Positions 1-9,378 of a DNA stretch of 64,000 nucleotides are shown here, piece after piece. Source of the stretch: Prostheceraeus crozeri (lineage: Eukaryota; Platyhelminthes; Polycladida; Euryleptidae); assembly GCA_907163375.1 (NCBI GenBank), contig CAJQUW010008710.1, forward strand, positions 62,001-126,000. Reading direction: 5' to 3'. Positions within the stretch are counted from its first letter, which is position 1; each line of letters starts with the position of its first letter. The position numbers and the translations under genes were made by a program. The notes below the pieces were generated by a model that saw only the letters and a program-made list of their open reading frames with translations, did no database searches and was not told where the DNA came from.

Positions 1-1181
1 TCTGTGGTAAAGTAAAGTCTCGGCGTCCATCGCATTAGAAAAGTCTGTCCATCCTTAGTATTCGCATTACCAAAGAAGAATGCTTGTTTTCTTTGGAAAT
101 AAATGAAAGAGAAGAGAGAACCATATGAAGATCAATTGCTATCTGAAGTGGTTGTGTATTTCTACGAGTGGTTAGATCTTTTAATGATGAATACGGTAGA
201 CTGAGGTAAAACGCCCATCGTCGATTTCTCAACAGTCATAAGATATATAGATATTTCAACTATCCGAGCTATACTTATAACATGTGTTATTTTCCTGAGT
301 CATTTTAGTTGTTAATAGAGTACAATGGCTTAATCCTTTATATCATTTTTGATATAAAAGTTTTACTAATGCCAAACGTTTTCTGACTCAATCGATTATC
401 ATTTACATATTTTCAAAATAGGAATTAGATATGTGTAGACACCAGTGGTCAAGACTTCAACTCGCGTTTCTCCCTATTTGACGTTTTTGTTGAAAAACAA
501 ATTGATGAAGATCTACGACTGTGGATGAAAAGCCCGATGCTTAAGGTAGCAAGACGCCTCGGAGGCCTTTTAGTTTTTATCCCCATAACACTACGAGTAT
601 CTACGAACTTTGAGCAACAATATTTCCATTGATTCATCCTTCCCTATTGACCATACTGACCTTATTCATCTAATCAAGTTATTCCAATATTTCCAATAGC
701 AAACGATACACGAATCATCCATTCGAGGAGAGCAAGTTGTTTAATTCTGTGATGTGCCATTTCGATATTAAGGTTACACACAACCTTTCCTTTCTAGGAA
801 ACGGAAGACACGCACAGATGAATCTAATTCTGTGGCTACTACAGAAAGTGCAAGTACAGCTTCGAGTTCGACTTTCGAACATTCAAATTAACTAAAAATT
901 TGATCACAATATTTGAGTTGCTTGTGAAACGTATCGAACGAAGAATACCAGGACCGACTGACGATGAGCGACGCCTTTCAGACAATATCAACTGTGTTGA
1001 ACATCGATGCAAAAATAATACAGCATTAGCTTCATAACCTGCGAAGCCAACAAGAATCGCGGTAAAAACGTGGTTAGATGTGCCATAATTTTGCCAAAAT
1101 GTTGTGTTTGCTGATATTAAGATGTTTGCTAAATCTAAATGTGTCTACCTGAAGACACTATATGGCAAAGCGTATGGCTAT
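1..1181. other. No recognisable gene
   Basis: I see only short unsupported reading frames here and no splice-bounded exon or repeat that I can name. The segment is probably intron of the coiled-coil host gene or sequence beyond its end. Confidence 0.5.
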
Positions 1182-1189
1182 ATACCTAG

Positions 1190-1819
1190 TAGGGGTGACT
1201 TTTTAATCGCAATCGCATCGATACGATTAAGCGATTAATAATCGCATCATAAAGTGATTAAAAGATTAATCGAGCGATAAATTTCTTATATAATTTCAAG
1301 ATCTACTATTAATATATTAGATAACACTATTACTGTGATTATGTAAACTATCACTGCTTCTCAACGAATTGTTAAGTTTTATTCCCATGCACATTCACTT
1401 CGTCTTTTGTATTGATGTAGCTTATATTAAAAGCAGATACCTAGTGCATAAAGGCCTAGTTCCATTCATTTTAATTACCCCTACTCGAGTAATGTGTAAT
1501 ATCAGTGCAGTCCAATGCTACCAGAAGACTAAAAATATAGCATTGTCACCGAATCACAAGTGAGTCATTCATTTCCACACCTTTCTGTTCCGTACTGGAG
1601 AATTCCAACCTTTACACGAAACGCACTAATAGAATAATCGATTGATCAACTTAATAGAAAATTCATTCATAAACACTCCTATCTAGGGAATCATTAAAAT
1701 GATATAAGTACTTTTGCATTCGAATAGAAATGCAAAAAAACGATTAATCGCAAGCCTGAGATTAAATGCACTTCTTAAGTATTTGAAGCGATTAATCGCT
1801 TAATCGCTTTGCACCCCTA
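1190..1819. mobile_element. Non-autonomous hAT element (Ac-type target site)
   Basis: The 630-bp element starts TAGGGGTG and ends CACCCCTA. It is flanked by a perfect 8-bp duplication ATACCTAG (1182-1189 and 1820-1827), which fits the nTnnnnAn preference of Ac-like hAT transposases. Both ends carry many copies of the palindromic word GCGATTAATCGC, typical of sub-terminal transposase binding sites. There is no transposase inside, so it would have to be moved in trans. Confidence 0.85.
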
Positions 1820-1827
1820 ATACCTAG

Positions 1828-2289
1828 CACTTCTCACCTAGCTAGAGAAAGCAAAGCGGCATGTCATTTTTACCGAGAACTTCAATCTATTTCTTATTGG
1901 ATTTATTATGTGTTTTCTTTGGTACTATCTGAGAAGAGGAACCGAGTAGAACTCGGCAGTCGCGCAGATTCACAGTAGCTAGATGGTTTACACCAGTGTG
2001 TGAAAGTCCTATTTTCGACCTCCTTCCCTGCATAAACTCTTGCTGGCGGCCGTATTAGAAAGACAGTTTGACCTGCATGACAAAAGACAGTCAGATAAGT
2101 CTGTCATATAAACTTTGTAAGATGTGAGTTCAGATTCTGCTAATGCGCGGGACCATCTAAAATTCCACTTTATATCAGCACTTCTGCTTAATTCATCAGA
2201 CTCGCACTCAGACTCGGTAGTTACAAGTCTGATTCGGTCAAAAAATTGGAATATTTCCATACAGTGAAAATATCCAGCTAATACCGTAC
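1828..2289. other. Intronic sequence, nothing recognised
   Basis: Between the hAT derivative and the coiled-coil exon I see no supported feature. The reading frame on the minus strand here has no recognisable domain. Confidence 0.4.
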
Positions 2290-2361
2290 CTTTTCTTTCA
2301 GCTCTTTTTCAAGCTGCCTGATCTCCTCTTCTTTCTCCTCCAATTCATCTTCTTTTTCGGC
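2290..2361 (-). CDS. Coiled-coil host gene, exon (24 codons)
   Basis: On the minus strand a 72-bp open block is bounded by an upstream TTTTAG acceptor and a GTACGG donor. It encodes an almost purely charged helix (AEKEDELEEKEEEIRQ...) with heptad-like spacing of leucine and isoleucine. It is phase 0 at both ends, like the exons at 5542-5607 and 5671-5736, so skipping or adding exons would keep the frame. It is the most downstream exon I can see; the gene probably continues left of the window. The protein family is not recognised. Confidence 0.75.
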
Positions 2362-4089
2362 CTAAAATCAAAAAGTAGTTTATCATTCGAACACTTCATA
2401 TTTGCGAGTGACTGTTTTAGGACTACGTGCTTTCTTCATCGGGGAACTCCGTCATTTATCCTGTGTAACAACCGATGAACGGTGATAGGAACGATGGATC
2501 CCCAACGCTGAGAGCATCAGTAGAGAAACAGTAATAATAGAAGTCACTTGTTTCATGGTTATTTTTGGTGAGGCTGAACAAGACACATGTACAAGAGCAA
2601 GTCATTTCAATGTTAGTCAAGACAAAATGACAATGACAGTCAAATGAGTATAAATCACTGCTCTGCGTGCGAATCATTGTTGCAGTGAATAAATTTCGTC
2701 TCATCGGAGTGTAGCACTTACTTGTCCGATACATATTGTAGAAAATATGAAGGTCGGGGGGTGGCGGCAAATGACCTGATGGATGGTCTTTATGATGCAC
2801 CATGACAGCGAAAAACGTTAAGAAGCTCGCATGATTCGGAGGTAATGCAACAGTATAAAGTCATCACAGAGGCACCTTTGGGGTTGCCACTTGCGAAATA
2901 CAAAAATAGACTTGATGACTAGCTGTTACAGTAATCCAAAAACAGACCAAAAACCTTCGCAAGCTTGTCGATTAACCTTGTTTGTATCAGGGAATATTAC
3001 GACAAGCATCATTTTCAACCAAAACATTACGACAAAATTTAAGTGAGCATCGACCCATTGATTAAAAGACTAATTTAAATAAAACGCTGCACTTTTCTTG
3101 TTCCTCTACACGATCATGAACACTATTAAAGATCAAACTTACATTATTGTTTTATTCAATGCCCTTTCCGTACAGTTTCGGAAAGAGAATACATCTGTTT
3201 TTCATCATGATGCTTGTTCAACTTGTGTGATGATGCGTCAGAGAAACACAATGAATAATTTGATCCCATAACTTACAAAATTACCACGAACAGACGTGTC
3301 GTATACAAGCTTGGGTGAAAATAAATGTTGATTTAAAAAATACAGACCAATTACAGACTAGTCTGTAAAGAAAGACCAAGTGGCAGGGCACCTTGAAGAA
3401 CCACGCATCGTTCTGTGAGCTCTCGGTTCAGTCGTCTCCACTCGTTCAGCGAAGATGGAATGGATGCAGAGAAGTGGTGTCCGGTATTCAGGCATGCTCC
3501 TGATGCAGTTGCAAACAATTAAGACAACACTCATTCCAAAAAATGGTTTTAATAGTCTCAACACAGATGGACGTGATGATGCTGTCTTTGTTATGCATAT
3601 GGTTTAAGCGTCCAATCCAATTCAACACCGAGGAAAGTCGTATGGGACTCCAAGTTAATATGAGAAATAATTCAAAAAACTAATTATTTTCTAAGACCTA
3701 TGGACACATATTATCTCGCATATTCAGCTAGAAGATGTCCAGTCGAATGGATGTAAGAATCCTTAATATACTAATGGATAATCGAGATGATATGGTCATT
3801 TGATAATGTATCAATATTTTAACCATGTGTTTCTGGGATTACAACTCAATCTCAAAATTGAAAACAGAGCTGACATCTCTGCTGAGATGTTGCAACTCGA
3901 AAATAAGATACCGAAATTTACATCGATTGCCTATTGGCCTGTAGTTGACGGCTAGAAGGATGCTAAAAGGATTTGGCATCGTGAGGCATGTCAAAGACAT
4001 TGTTGAAGTTATGAAGAGGTGAGGCGTAGATATATGTTGCCTTCAAGAGTGGCTCTGTAAGATGATTCAAATCTGTAAAATCAAGATAC
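2362..4089. other. Intronic sequence, nothing recognised
   Basis: No splice-bounded exon or terminal-repeat element was seen. Minus-strand frames near 2456-2803 and 3358-3564 have unconvincing composition. Confidence 0.4.
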
Positions 4090-4335
4090 AAGCTCCTTTA
4101 CCATGAATGTGAAGAAGCAATTTTGTGACATCCTCCGAAACAAATGCTGGTATTCCGTTCGAGGCGCTTTATACTGATGATCCAGTATTAGTTGATGAGT
4201 GGGACTGGACTTCGTCAAAAACTACAAGCATGGGATGATTGTCGAAGAAAGGCTTGAAGGTATGAAGGTCATGCTATCCACAACTCAACTTGGTCTTGAT
4301 TTACCTGCAGTGCTCGTCAGTGAGGTGTCGGCTCC
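4090..4335 (+). pseudogene. LINE reverse-transcriptase scrap (YxDD region)
   Basis: Around 4165-4210 the plus strand reads ALYTDDPVLVDE, which resembles reverse-transcriptase motif C of RTE/CR1-like LINEs (LYADDLVLVAE). Downstream words resembling KLQAWDDC and KKGLKV, which follow that motif in such elements, occur in neighbouring frames. The piece is short and frame-broken, so it is a dead remnant. The open frame at 4199-4579 overlaps it but has no domain of its own. Confidence 0.45.
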
Positions 4336-4786
4336 GATTCTATCCAGTACACAGCTTGCTACTGATGGACGTATAGGTAGTGGAGTAAGGGGGGAGCTTA
4401 ACCGCAGCCATGTGCGTTCGTCGTGCAAACGGTGTCGACGCCAGATTCGCTCGTCTTCAGCCACGAATGAAGAACAATTCGGCCCCATTTCAGTAGCAGA
4501 TCACATCTATCAGACTGCGAGCAGATTTCGTTACTTTTGTGACTTGATGAACGCCGCTTGTGGTTCAGTGACTGCATGATCCGCACGAGTTCAATCAGGT
4601 GAAAAAAAGTTTCTGGAATTGTCACCATTTCCGACATCGAGGCGACTTCTTTGTGGGTGACTGATGGGCCAAGAGCATAGAGCATACTCGTATCTGAGAA
4701 GGCAGTAACACATGACCCATGAAAGCTATAGATAAACAAGGGATGGTAAAAACAGAGCGCAGAATGACCGCTGCATGATGATTGAT

Positions 4787-4816
4787 GAATGTGTGTGTGT
4801 GAGAGAGAGAGAGAGA
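4787..4816. repeat. TG/GA microsatellite
   Basis: A run of about seven TG followed by about seven GA dinucleotides. Confidence 0.9.
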
Positions 4817-5169
4817 TGCTGCTAACCGCAAATGGTGGAAAAATCCCAACCTCCCCACCGAAAAGGGTTGACAAACGAAAAGTTAAGTTAAGTGAAGTAA
4901 ACACTGCTCATGGCTCTCAAGAACATCAGACAACAAGAAAAACATTGATTTCGGTTTTTACATCGAATTGACCACTTCTAAAAATACACTGAACAAAATG
5001 CAAACTACTTTTCAATATTGAAGGCAGTTAATAAGGACGCCGATTTACCAAGCCAATCCGTCACTGTTCAAAGAGAGTTAAAATTATGTCAATTATGAAG
5101 TCTTAATTGGAAGTAAGTGACGCTAACAATAAATGAGATAGACGACAGATCATGTTGCCATGCAAAAGA

Positions 5170-5265
5170 TGTGCTCTTGGTAGGTGCGAACTTGCGACCT
5201 CAGGTTATCTAGCCTTCATTCTGCTAATTGAGCTGCGACCAGCAGGATTAGGCCCTCACCATCAA
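5170..5265 (-). mobile_element. tRNA-derived SINE head
   Basis: The minus strand contains an A-box-like GCTCAATTAGCAGA followed about 40 bases later by a B-box-like GGTCGCAAGTTCGCACC, with the spacing of a tRNA. It lacks a convincing cloverleaf acceptor stem, so I call it a SINE head rather than a functional tRNA. No second copy is visible in the window. Confidence 0.5.
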
Positions 5266-5500
5266 ACATGAGTTGACATAACAATGATGATAATATGATA
5301 GCCGTAGATGATAGCCGTGATAGCCGTGATATGATAGCCGTAATATGATAATATTTTAGCCGTAGGTCTTATCTGTTTTGCCCCTGAGGAAGCGTGAACA
5401 CGCGAAACGTTGGGCCTGTACATATTGTTTTTAGTAATTCTTTTAGCCAATAAACCTAAGAAGACACCCCTGTTCTTTTGAATGATGATAATAATTTGTC
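5266..5500 (+). mobile_element. Penelope-like element terminal region
   Basis: This stretch has the word order found in Penelope-like repeat ends: a hammerhead-type core (see 5380-5415), then a T-rich tract and an AATAAA-like word. It is preceded by short tandem copies of GATAGCCGT. No reverse transcriptase is attached; a different Penelope-like RT scrap lies at 19033-19284. Confidence 0.55.
5380..5415 (+). ncRNA. Minimal type I hammerhead ribozyme (Penelope type)
   Basis: All core parts are present in order. Stem I is GCCC (5380-5383) pairing with GGGC (5412-5415). CTGAGGA (5384-5390) is the CUGANGA box. Stem II is GCGTG (5392-5396) closed by loop AA and CACGC (5399-5403). GAAA follows at 5404-5407, then the very short stem III CG/T region ending in the GUU cleavage triplet before 5412. 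Such tiny-stem-III hammerheads are known from Penelope-like retroelements, where they are thought to work best as dimers. The match is exact at every conserved core base. Confidence 0.75.
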
Positions 5501-5541
5501 GCAATTCTGACTGCCGACATTCAGATCATTTATGAATTTAC

Positions 5542-5607
5542 CTTCTCATCACTCAGCCTCTTGACCTTTTTCTCGAAGGTTTTGGTCACTTTGTCAATCT
5601 GCCTTTT
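5542..5607 (-). CDS. Coiled-coil host gene, exon (22 codons)
   Basis: A 66-bp phase-0 block lies between a TTTTAG acceptor and a GTAAAT donor on the minus strand. It encodes a basic-acidic helix beginning KRQIDKVTKTFEKK and ending RLSDEK. It lies 63 bases downstream of the previous exon (5671-5736), and the two are the same length. This suggests a regular heptad-based exon design. Confidence 0.8.
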
Positions 5608-5670
5608 CTAAAATGAAAGTTGCATTTTAGATGTACATGCATACCGAATGTCATTTGATTGTTAGCTTAC

Positions 5671-5736
5671 TTTATCACGTTCCAAATTCTTATTTTCTTC
5701 CTCTAAGTCTTCCACCCTACTCTCCAATTCCTCCTT
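5671..5736 (-). CDS. Coiled-coil host gene, exon (22 codons)
   Basis: A 66-bp phase-0 block lies between a CGATTTCAG acceptor and a GTAAGC donor on the minus strand. It encodes KEELESRVEDLEEEN followed by KNLERDK, a clear heptad pattern with leucine or valine at a and d positions. It reads smoothly into the exon at 5542-5607. Confidence 0.85.
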
Positions 5737-6645
5737 CTGAAATCGCAGAATGTCAGAGCTTCAAATGAAACTATTATATTTACAGGGTGAGTGGCAATAG
5801 TTCGGTGGTAGATATATGTATAGTTAAATCTTAAGTCCAGTCATTATGTGGCGTTGTCGCAGTGTTCGCTCTGCGTCCAGGGGACCTTGGTCGGGTGAGA
5901 CCTAAGAATTTTTTAATTGGCACATTGCATTCTTGCTAAACATTCATTACTTAAGAATGAGAGTGGGATAAATAAAGCTTGGCCACATAGGAAAAAGGCA
6001 CTCGCCTAATGTGCTTCCCAGTATCAACAAGGCTTATGTATCTATATTTTCTAATATTTTAAGCCTCAACTCAAAGTTATTACTCACTTTGTTATCTATT
6101 TCCCAATACTCGGTATGTCAAATTTTGAAGGAAGAACAAAAGTGAAGGACATTTTCATGACTACAAAGATGAAATAAATCAAATGTTGATAGAAAACAAC
6201 AGTGATCGAGAACTGGAATTTTGTCAATTTGTTTAGCATCAGTCAGTGTGGAATAATATCTTGCGGCCTATGACGGGAGATAATGAATGCTGATCCTTAT
6301 TGTGAAGTTCTCATCAATCGAAAGATACTCCACATAACAAACGGAATCGGCATGCAGTGGATTCACCGACGAGATGGTGCTCCGTGCCACTATGCAGCGA
6401 CAATTCGTGCGATATAAGATAGAAGATAGATTGTAAGACAAGGACAATTGAGTGGCTCTCACCCTCAAAAAGTCTGAGCACAACAACATGTGACATTTGG
6501 TTTTGGGCTTAAAATAAAGTTTATCAACCACCAAGAAACGGGTTTCCTGGCCTCAATGTTTATGGTAGGAAAACTGAAGAAATGGAGTCTAAATTTCTCT
6601 CAATATGTTAAGACGCGTGATGTTAAGTGTTACTGTTTCCAGCGA
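5737..6645. other. Intronic sequence, no firm feature
   Basis: A tRNA-like stretch near 5835-5900 is too weak to call. A 21-base block near 6100 with a GTGAGT donor could be a micro-exon of the coiled-coil gene but has no independent support. Confidence 0.35.
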
Positions 6646-6651
6646 CATGTT

Positions 6652-8068
6652 CAGGGTGTCCGCGCAAATTTGAATGAAAATTTCCAGGTGTTTTCCAGGA
6701 TTTCCAGGTTTTCCAGGGAAATTTAACAAAAAACGGGGGGGGGGGGGTTCAAATTTGAAAGAAAATTTCCAGACTTTCTGCAAGGAAATTTTACTCAAAT
6801 GCACGCGTCAAATTTAAAAGAAAAATTCTACCCAAAGTTCTGTGGCTAAGGAGCTTACACACCATAAAATTAATGTTATTGAAGACAAAAATTTGAAAAG
6901 TGCCGTAAAATTGGTTGAATTTTTAAGGCACAGATGATTCCAAATAACAAATACCAATACATGCATCAAACGGCCACATTAAATTTATGAAAAATGAAAA
7001 TATAATCGATCGTAACAAATTTAAAGCTTGCGGATTGAGGAGAACTAAGTAGAGAAAGAGTAAAATAATAAATAACGAAAAATATAAGACTTAACAATGA
7101 AATGTAATATTAACGGAATATCTGTTAAGTCCACTCTATAATAAAATGCAACAAGGTGAACGTCAGAGCGCTGTCATTCAGATAAGATCATTTGAACTGA
7201 AGCATTGCAGCGTGAATCCGCGGAAGGTGGAAGACCAAGAGCCAGAAAGAGGAACATAATGACAGATGTGCTGCATATGCATGAGAGTAATCACAATCAG
7301 TTTAAGAGAATGACACAGAGAAGAATTGACCGAGGAAAGCTCATTGGCACACGACGTGTCGGGAGTAATATATCTGTATATTGAAAACCTACTTGAAATG
7401 TGTTTGAAAATATTCGATATTAGCCTCGGATCATTCGGAACAACCCTGGTGCCTAAATGAAGTTTATATGTTCAGCACCATTTTGCGTCAGTAGATTCTG
7501 CCACACGGCAATCAACTGTGTAATAGCATTAATCCTAGATTACAGCTCCTAGTTCCCCATACCACACGACGTTAATGAGGGAGTCTACGGCTCATAGTCC
7601 ACCATTCCACACGCGTTAATGAGGGAATTTACAACTTCTAGTTCACCATACCGGGCAGCGTTTGTGAGGGAATTCACAGTTACTAATTCACCATACTGTA
7701 CAACGATTAGGAGTTCGACAACAGTTCATAGTTAACCATACCACGCAGCTCAGTCTCATTCATGTTGTATACGTTATGATAGGAGATTCCAGTCACTGAA
7801 ATATTCTAAAAACAAAAAAATTGTATGCGAATGAAGGCTATAATTGTAACAAATAAGTAGAGATATGAAGAGTAAAATCTGGAAAAATAGAAAACACTTC
7901 AAGAGTAAGTATGACTTCAACAACTTGCAATTACTGTTTTAATTAGTCTCAAAATTTTCAGGAGTTTTCCAGGGTAAAATTTCATTTTCCAAGAGTTTTC
8001 CAGGATTTCCAGGATAAAATTAATTTTCCAGGTGCTTTCCAGGTTTTCCAGGGGGCGCGGACACCCTG
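6652..8068. mobile_element. Non-autonomous DNA transposon with CAGGGTGTCCGCGC ends
   Basis: The 14-bp terminal inverted repeats CAGGGTGTCCGCGC match exactly. CATGTT directly abuts both ends (6646-6651 and 8069-8074), a 6-bp duplication. Sub-terminal copies of TTTTCCAGG/ATTTCCAGG occur several times at both ends in the same orientation. There is no coding sequence. The ends look hAT-like, but a 6-bp duplication is unusual for hAT (8 bp) and closer to Dada-type elements, so the superfamily is left open. Confidence 0.75.
7545..7745. repeat. Degenerate minisatellite, unit about 62 bp
   Basis: About three and a half diverged copies of a unit containing TAGTTCACCATACC and TTAATGAGGGA are arranged head to tail inside the 6652-8068 element. 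Confidence 0.7.
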
Positions 8069-8076
8069 CATGTTCA

Positions 8077-8690
8077 ACCTGAAGGAGATATCTTTGAGTA
8101 AAATATTGTAGGATTTGTCAATGACATACTTGCTCACAATTGTAAAAGAACAAAAGGTGTTCCACGGGTCACATTCTGCACCGTGGATTTTGAACGGTCA
8201 TCCGCTACATGTAGTGAGTCATAGCCAACACTGTCAATGACCCGGAATTATCAGATGACCCGTTGCAGAAACCTTAAAAAACCCTGCTTATCATGCTGAT
8301 GTGCAAGTTACATGGTTAAAAAGTATATTTTCCTTTAATTTTCCATTACTGGGAACTTGGAAAGTGCTAACTAAGGACATCCCCGGCGTGGATGGGTAGT
8401 CTGGTCGGATTTACAGGTGCAGCATGGTACTATGGCAATACCATGCCCACCTGCCGATTTTCATTAACATTCATGCGTGAACTCGACTTCACTAACGAAT
8501 CATCATCGAACACTTTTGAGGGGTAATCACGGTAAAAAAAATAGGCATAGGGTAATCGAAACCTCTTCTCTATAATTTCTAAATGGAATTGTGGTTAAGT
8601 GCTCTGCCTAGCGATAGTGTGGTCCAGAGGTAGAGCCTCGTTAGTGTCACCGGAAGTCGTCAGGAAGGGCCTCCGGACTGTGTGACTCCG
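8077..8690. other. Intronic sequence, nothing recognised
   Basis: No supported gene or element is visible. A short near-palindrome at about 8423-8455 (ATGGTACTATGG ... CCATGCC) is the only structure I noticed. Confidence 0.35.
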
Positions 8691-8694
8691 GAAT

Positions 8695-8855
8695 GTGTCG
8701 GTGAAAAGGTTGTGTCGATGAAGGGAATGTGTTGGTGAAAAGGATACGTCGATGAAGGGAATGTGTCGGTGAAAGGGATGTGTCGATGAAGGGAATGTGT
8801 CGGTGAAAAGGATATATCGATGAAATGGAAGTGGCGATTAAATGAATGTGTCGGT
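8695..8855. repeat. Minisatellite, 34-bp unit of two 17-bp halves
   Basis: The word GTGTCGGTGAAAAGGAT alternates with GTGTCGATGAAGGGAAT four to five times. The array ends about 65 bp from the coiled-coil exon at 8921, near its splice donor. The open frame running through it is an artefact of the repeat. Confidence 0.9.
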
Positions 8856-8920
8856 GATATGAGCTTGTATGCCCTTGTGTAAATTTTTACAGTTATACTT
8901 ATATGATTGACCATTCTTAC

Positions 8921-9031
8921 TTGATCTTCCAATTCACGAATTGAAGTCTTCAATTCCCTTTCTCTCCTTCTTAAAGTACTGGCATCATTCCTTGTTGATC
9001 CCAAAGATGATCTGAGTGATTCAGAAGAGGC
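8921..9031 (-). CDS. Coiled-coil host gene, exon (37 codons)
   Basis: A 111-bp phase-0 block is bounded by a TTTTAG acceptor and a GTAAGA donor on the minus strand. It begins with a serine-rich linker (ASSESLRSSLGSTRND) and then becomes a basic helix ending SIRELEDQ, which leads into the exon at 5671-5736. The serine stretch is the only likely break in the coiled coil. Confidence 0.85.
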
Positions 9032-9092
9032 CTAAAATAGAATGCAATGCAATTATTGACGATGGTATATTGGAGAAAAACTGATCACGTAC

Positions 9093-9131
9093 TTCTTGAA
9101 GTCTCTTGTTTTCTTCAGTCAATTTTGCAAT
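9093..9131 (-). CDS. Coiled-coil host gene, exon (13 codons)
   Basis: A 39-bp phase-0 micro-exon encodes IAKLTEENKRLQE between a TTTGTAG acceptor and a GTACGT donor. It is one and a half heptads plus a leucine pair. Its intron to the next exon (8921-9031) is only 61 bases. Confidence 0.8.
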
Positions 9132-9378
9132 CTACAAAGAAGATGCACATTGAGTACCTGATAAAATGAAACATAAATGTTCACATATCAATGCACATTT
9201 TTCAACAAACACTTCGTGCGAAATAATCTAGAATAAAATTTAATGCATCATATACCGCAATGATTCTCAGACAAGGTGTCGAGAACGACGGGGGATCCGC
9301 ATTGTCAGCAAGTTATATGACTTGCAGAAATATGAACAATTAACACAAGTGAAGTGAGTCTGTCTACAACAGCAACTA

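Noticed and set aside
4398-4904. 168-codon minus-strand frame
   Set aside because: Composition is not protein-like, it crosses a microsatellite and overlaps the LINE remnant.
5170-5265. Functional tRNA gene
   Set aside because: A and B boxes are present but acceptor and anticodon stems do not pair well; a SINE head is more likely.
5835-5900. Second tRNA-like stretch
   Set aside because: Neither box is close enough to consensus.
6085-6120. Possible 21-base micro-exon (YWEIDNK) with a GTGAGT donor
   Set aside because: Weak acceptor and no need for it; flanking exons already join in phase with good heptads.
8660-9004. 114-codon minus-strand frame
   Set aside because: Only its first part is the exon at 8921-9031; the rest reads through the donor into the minisatellite.
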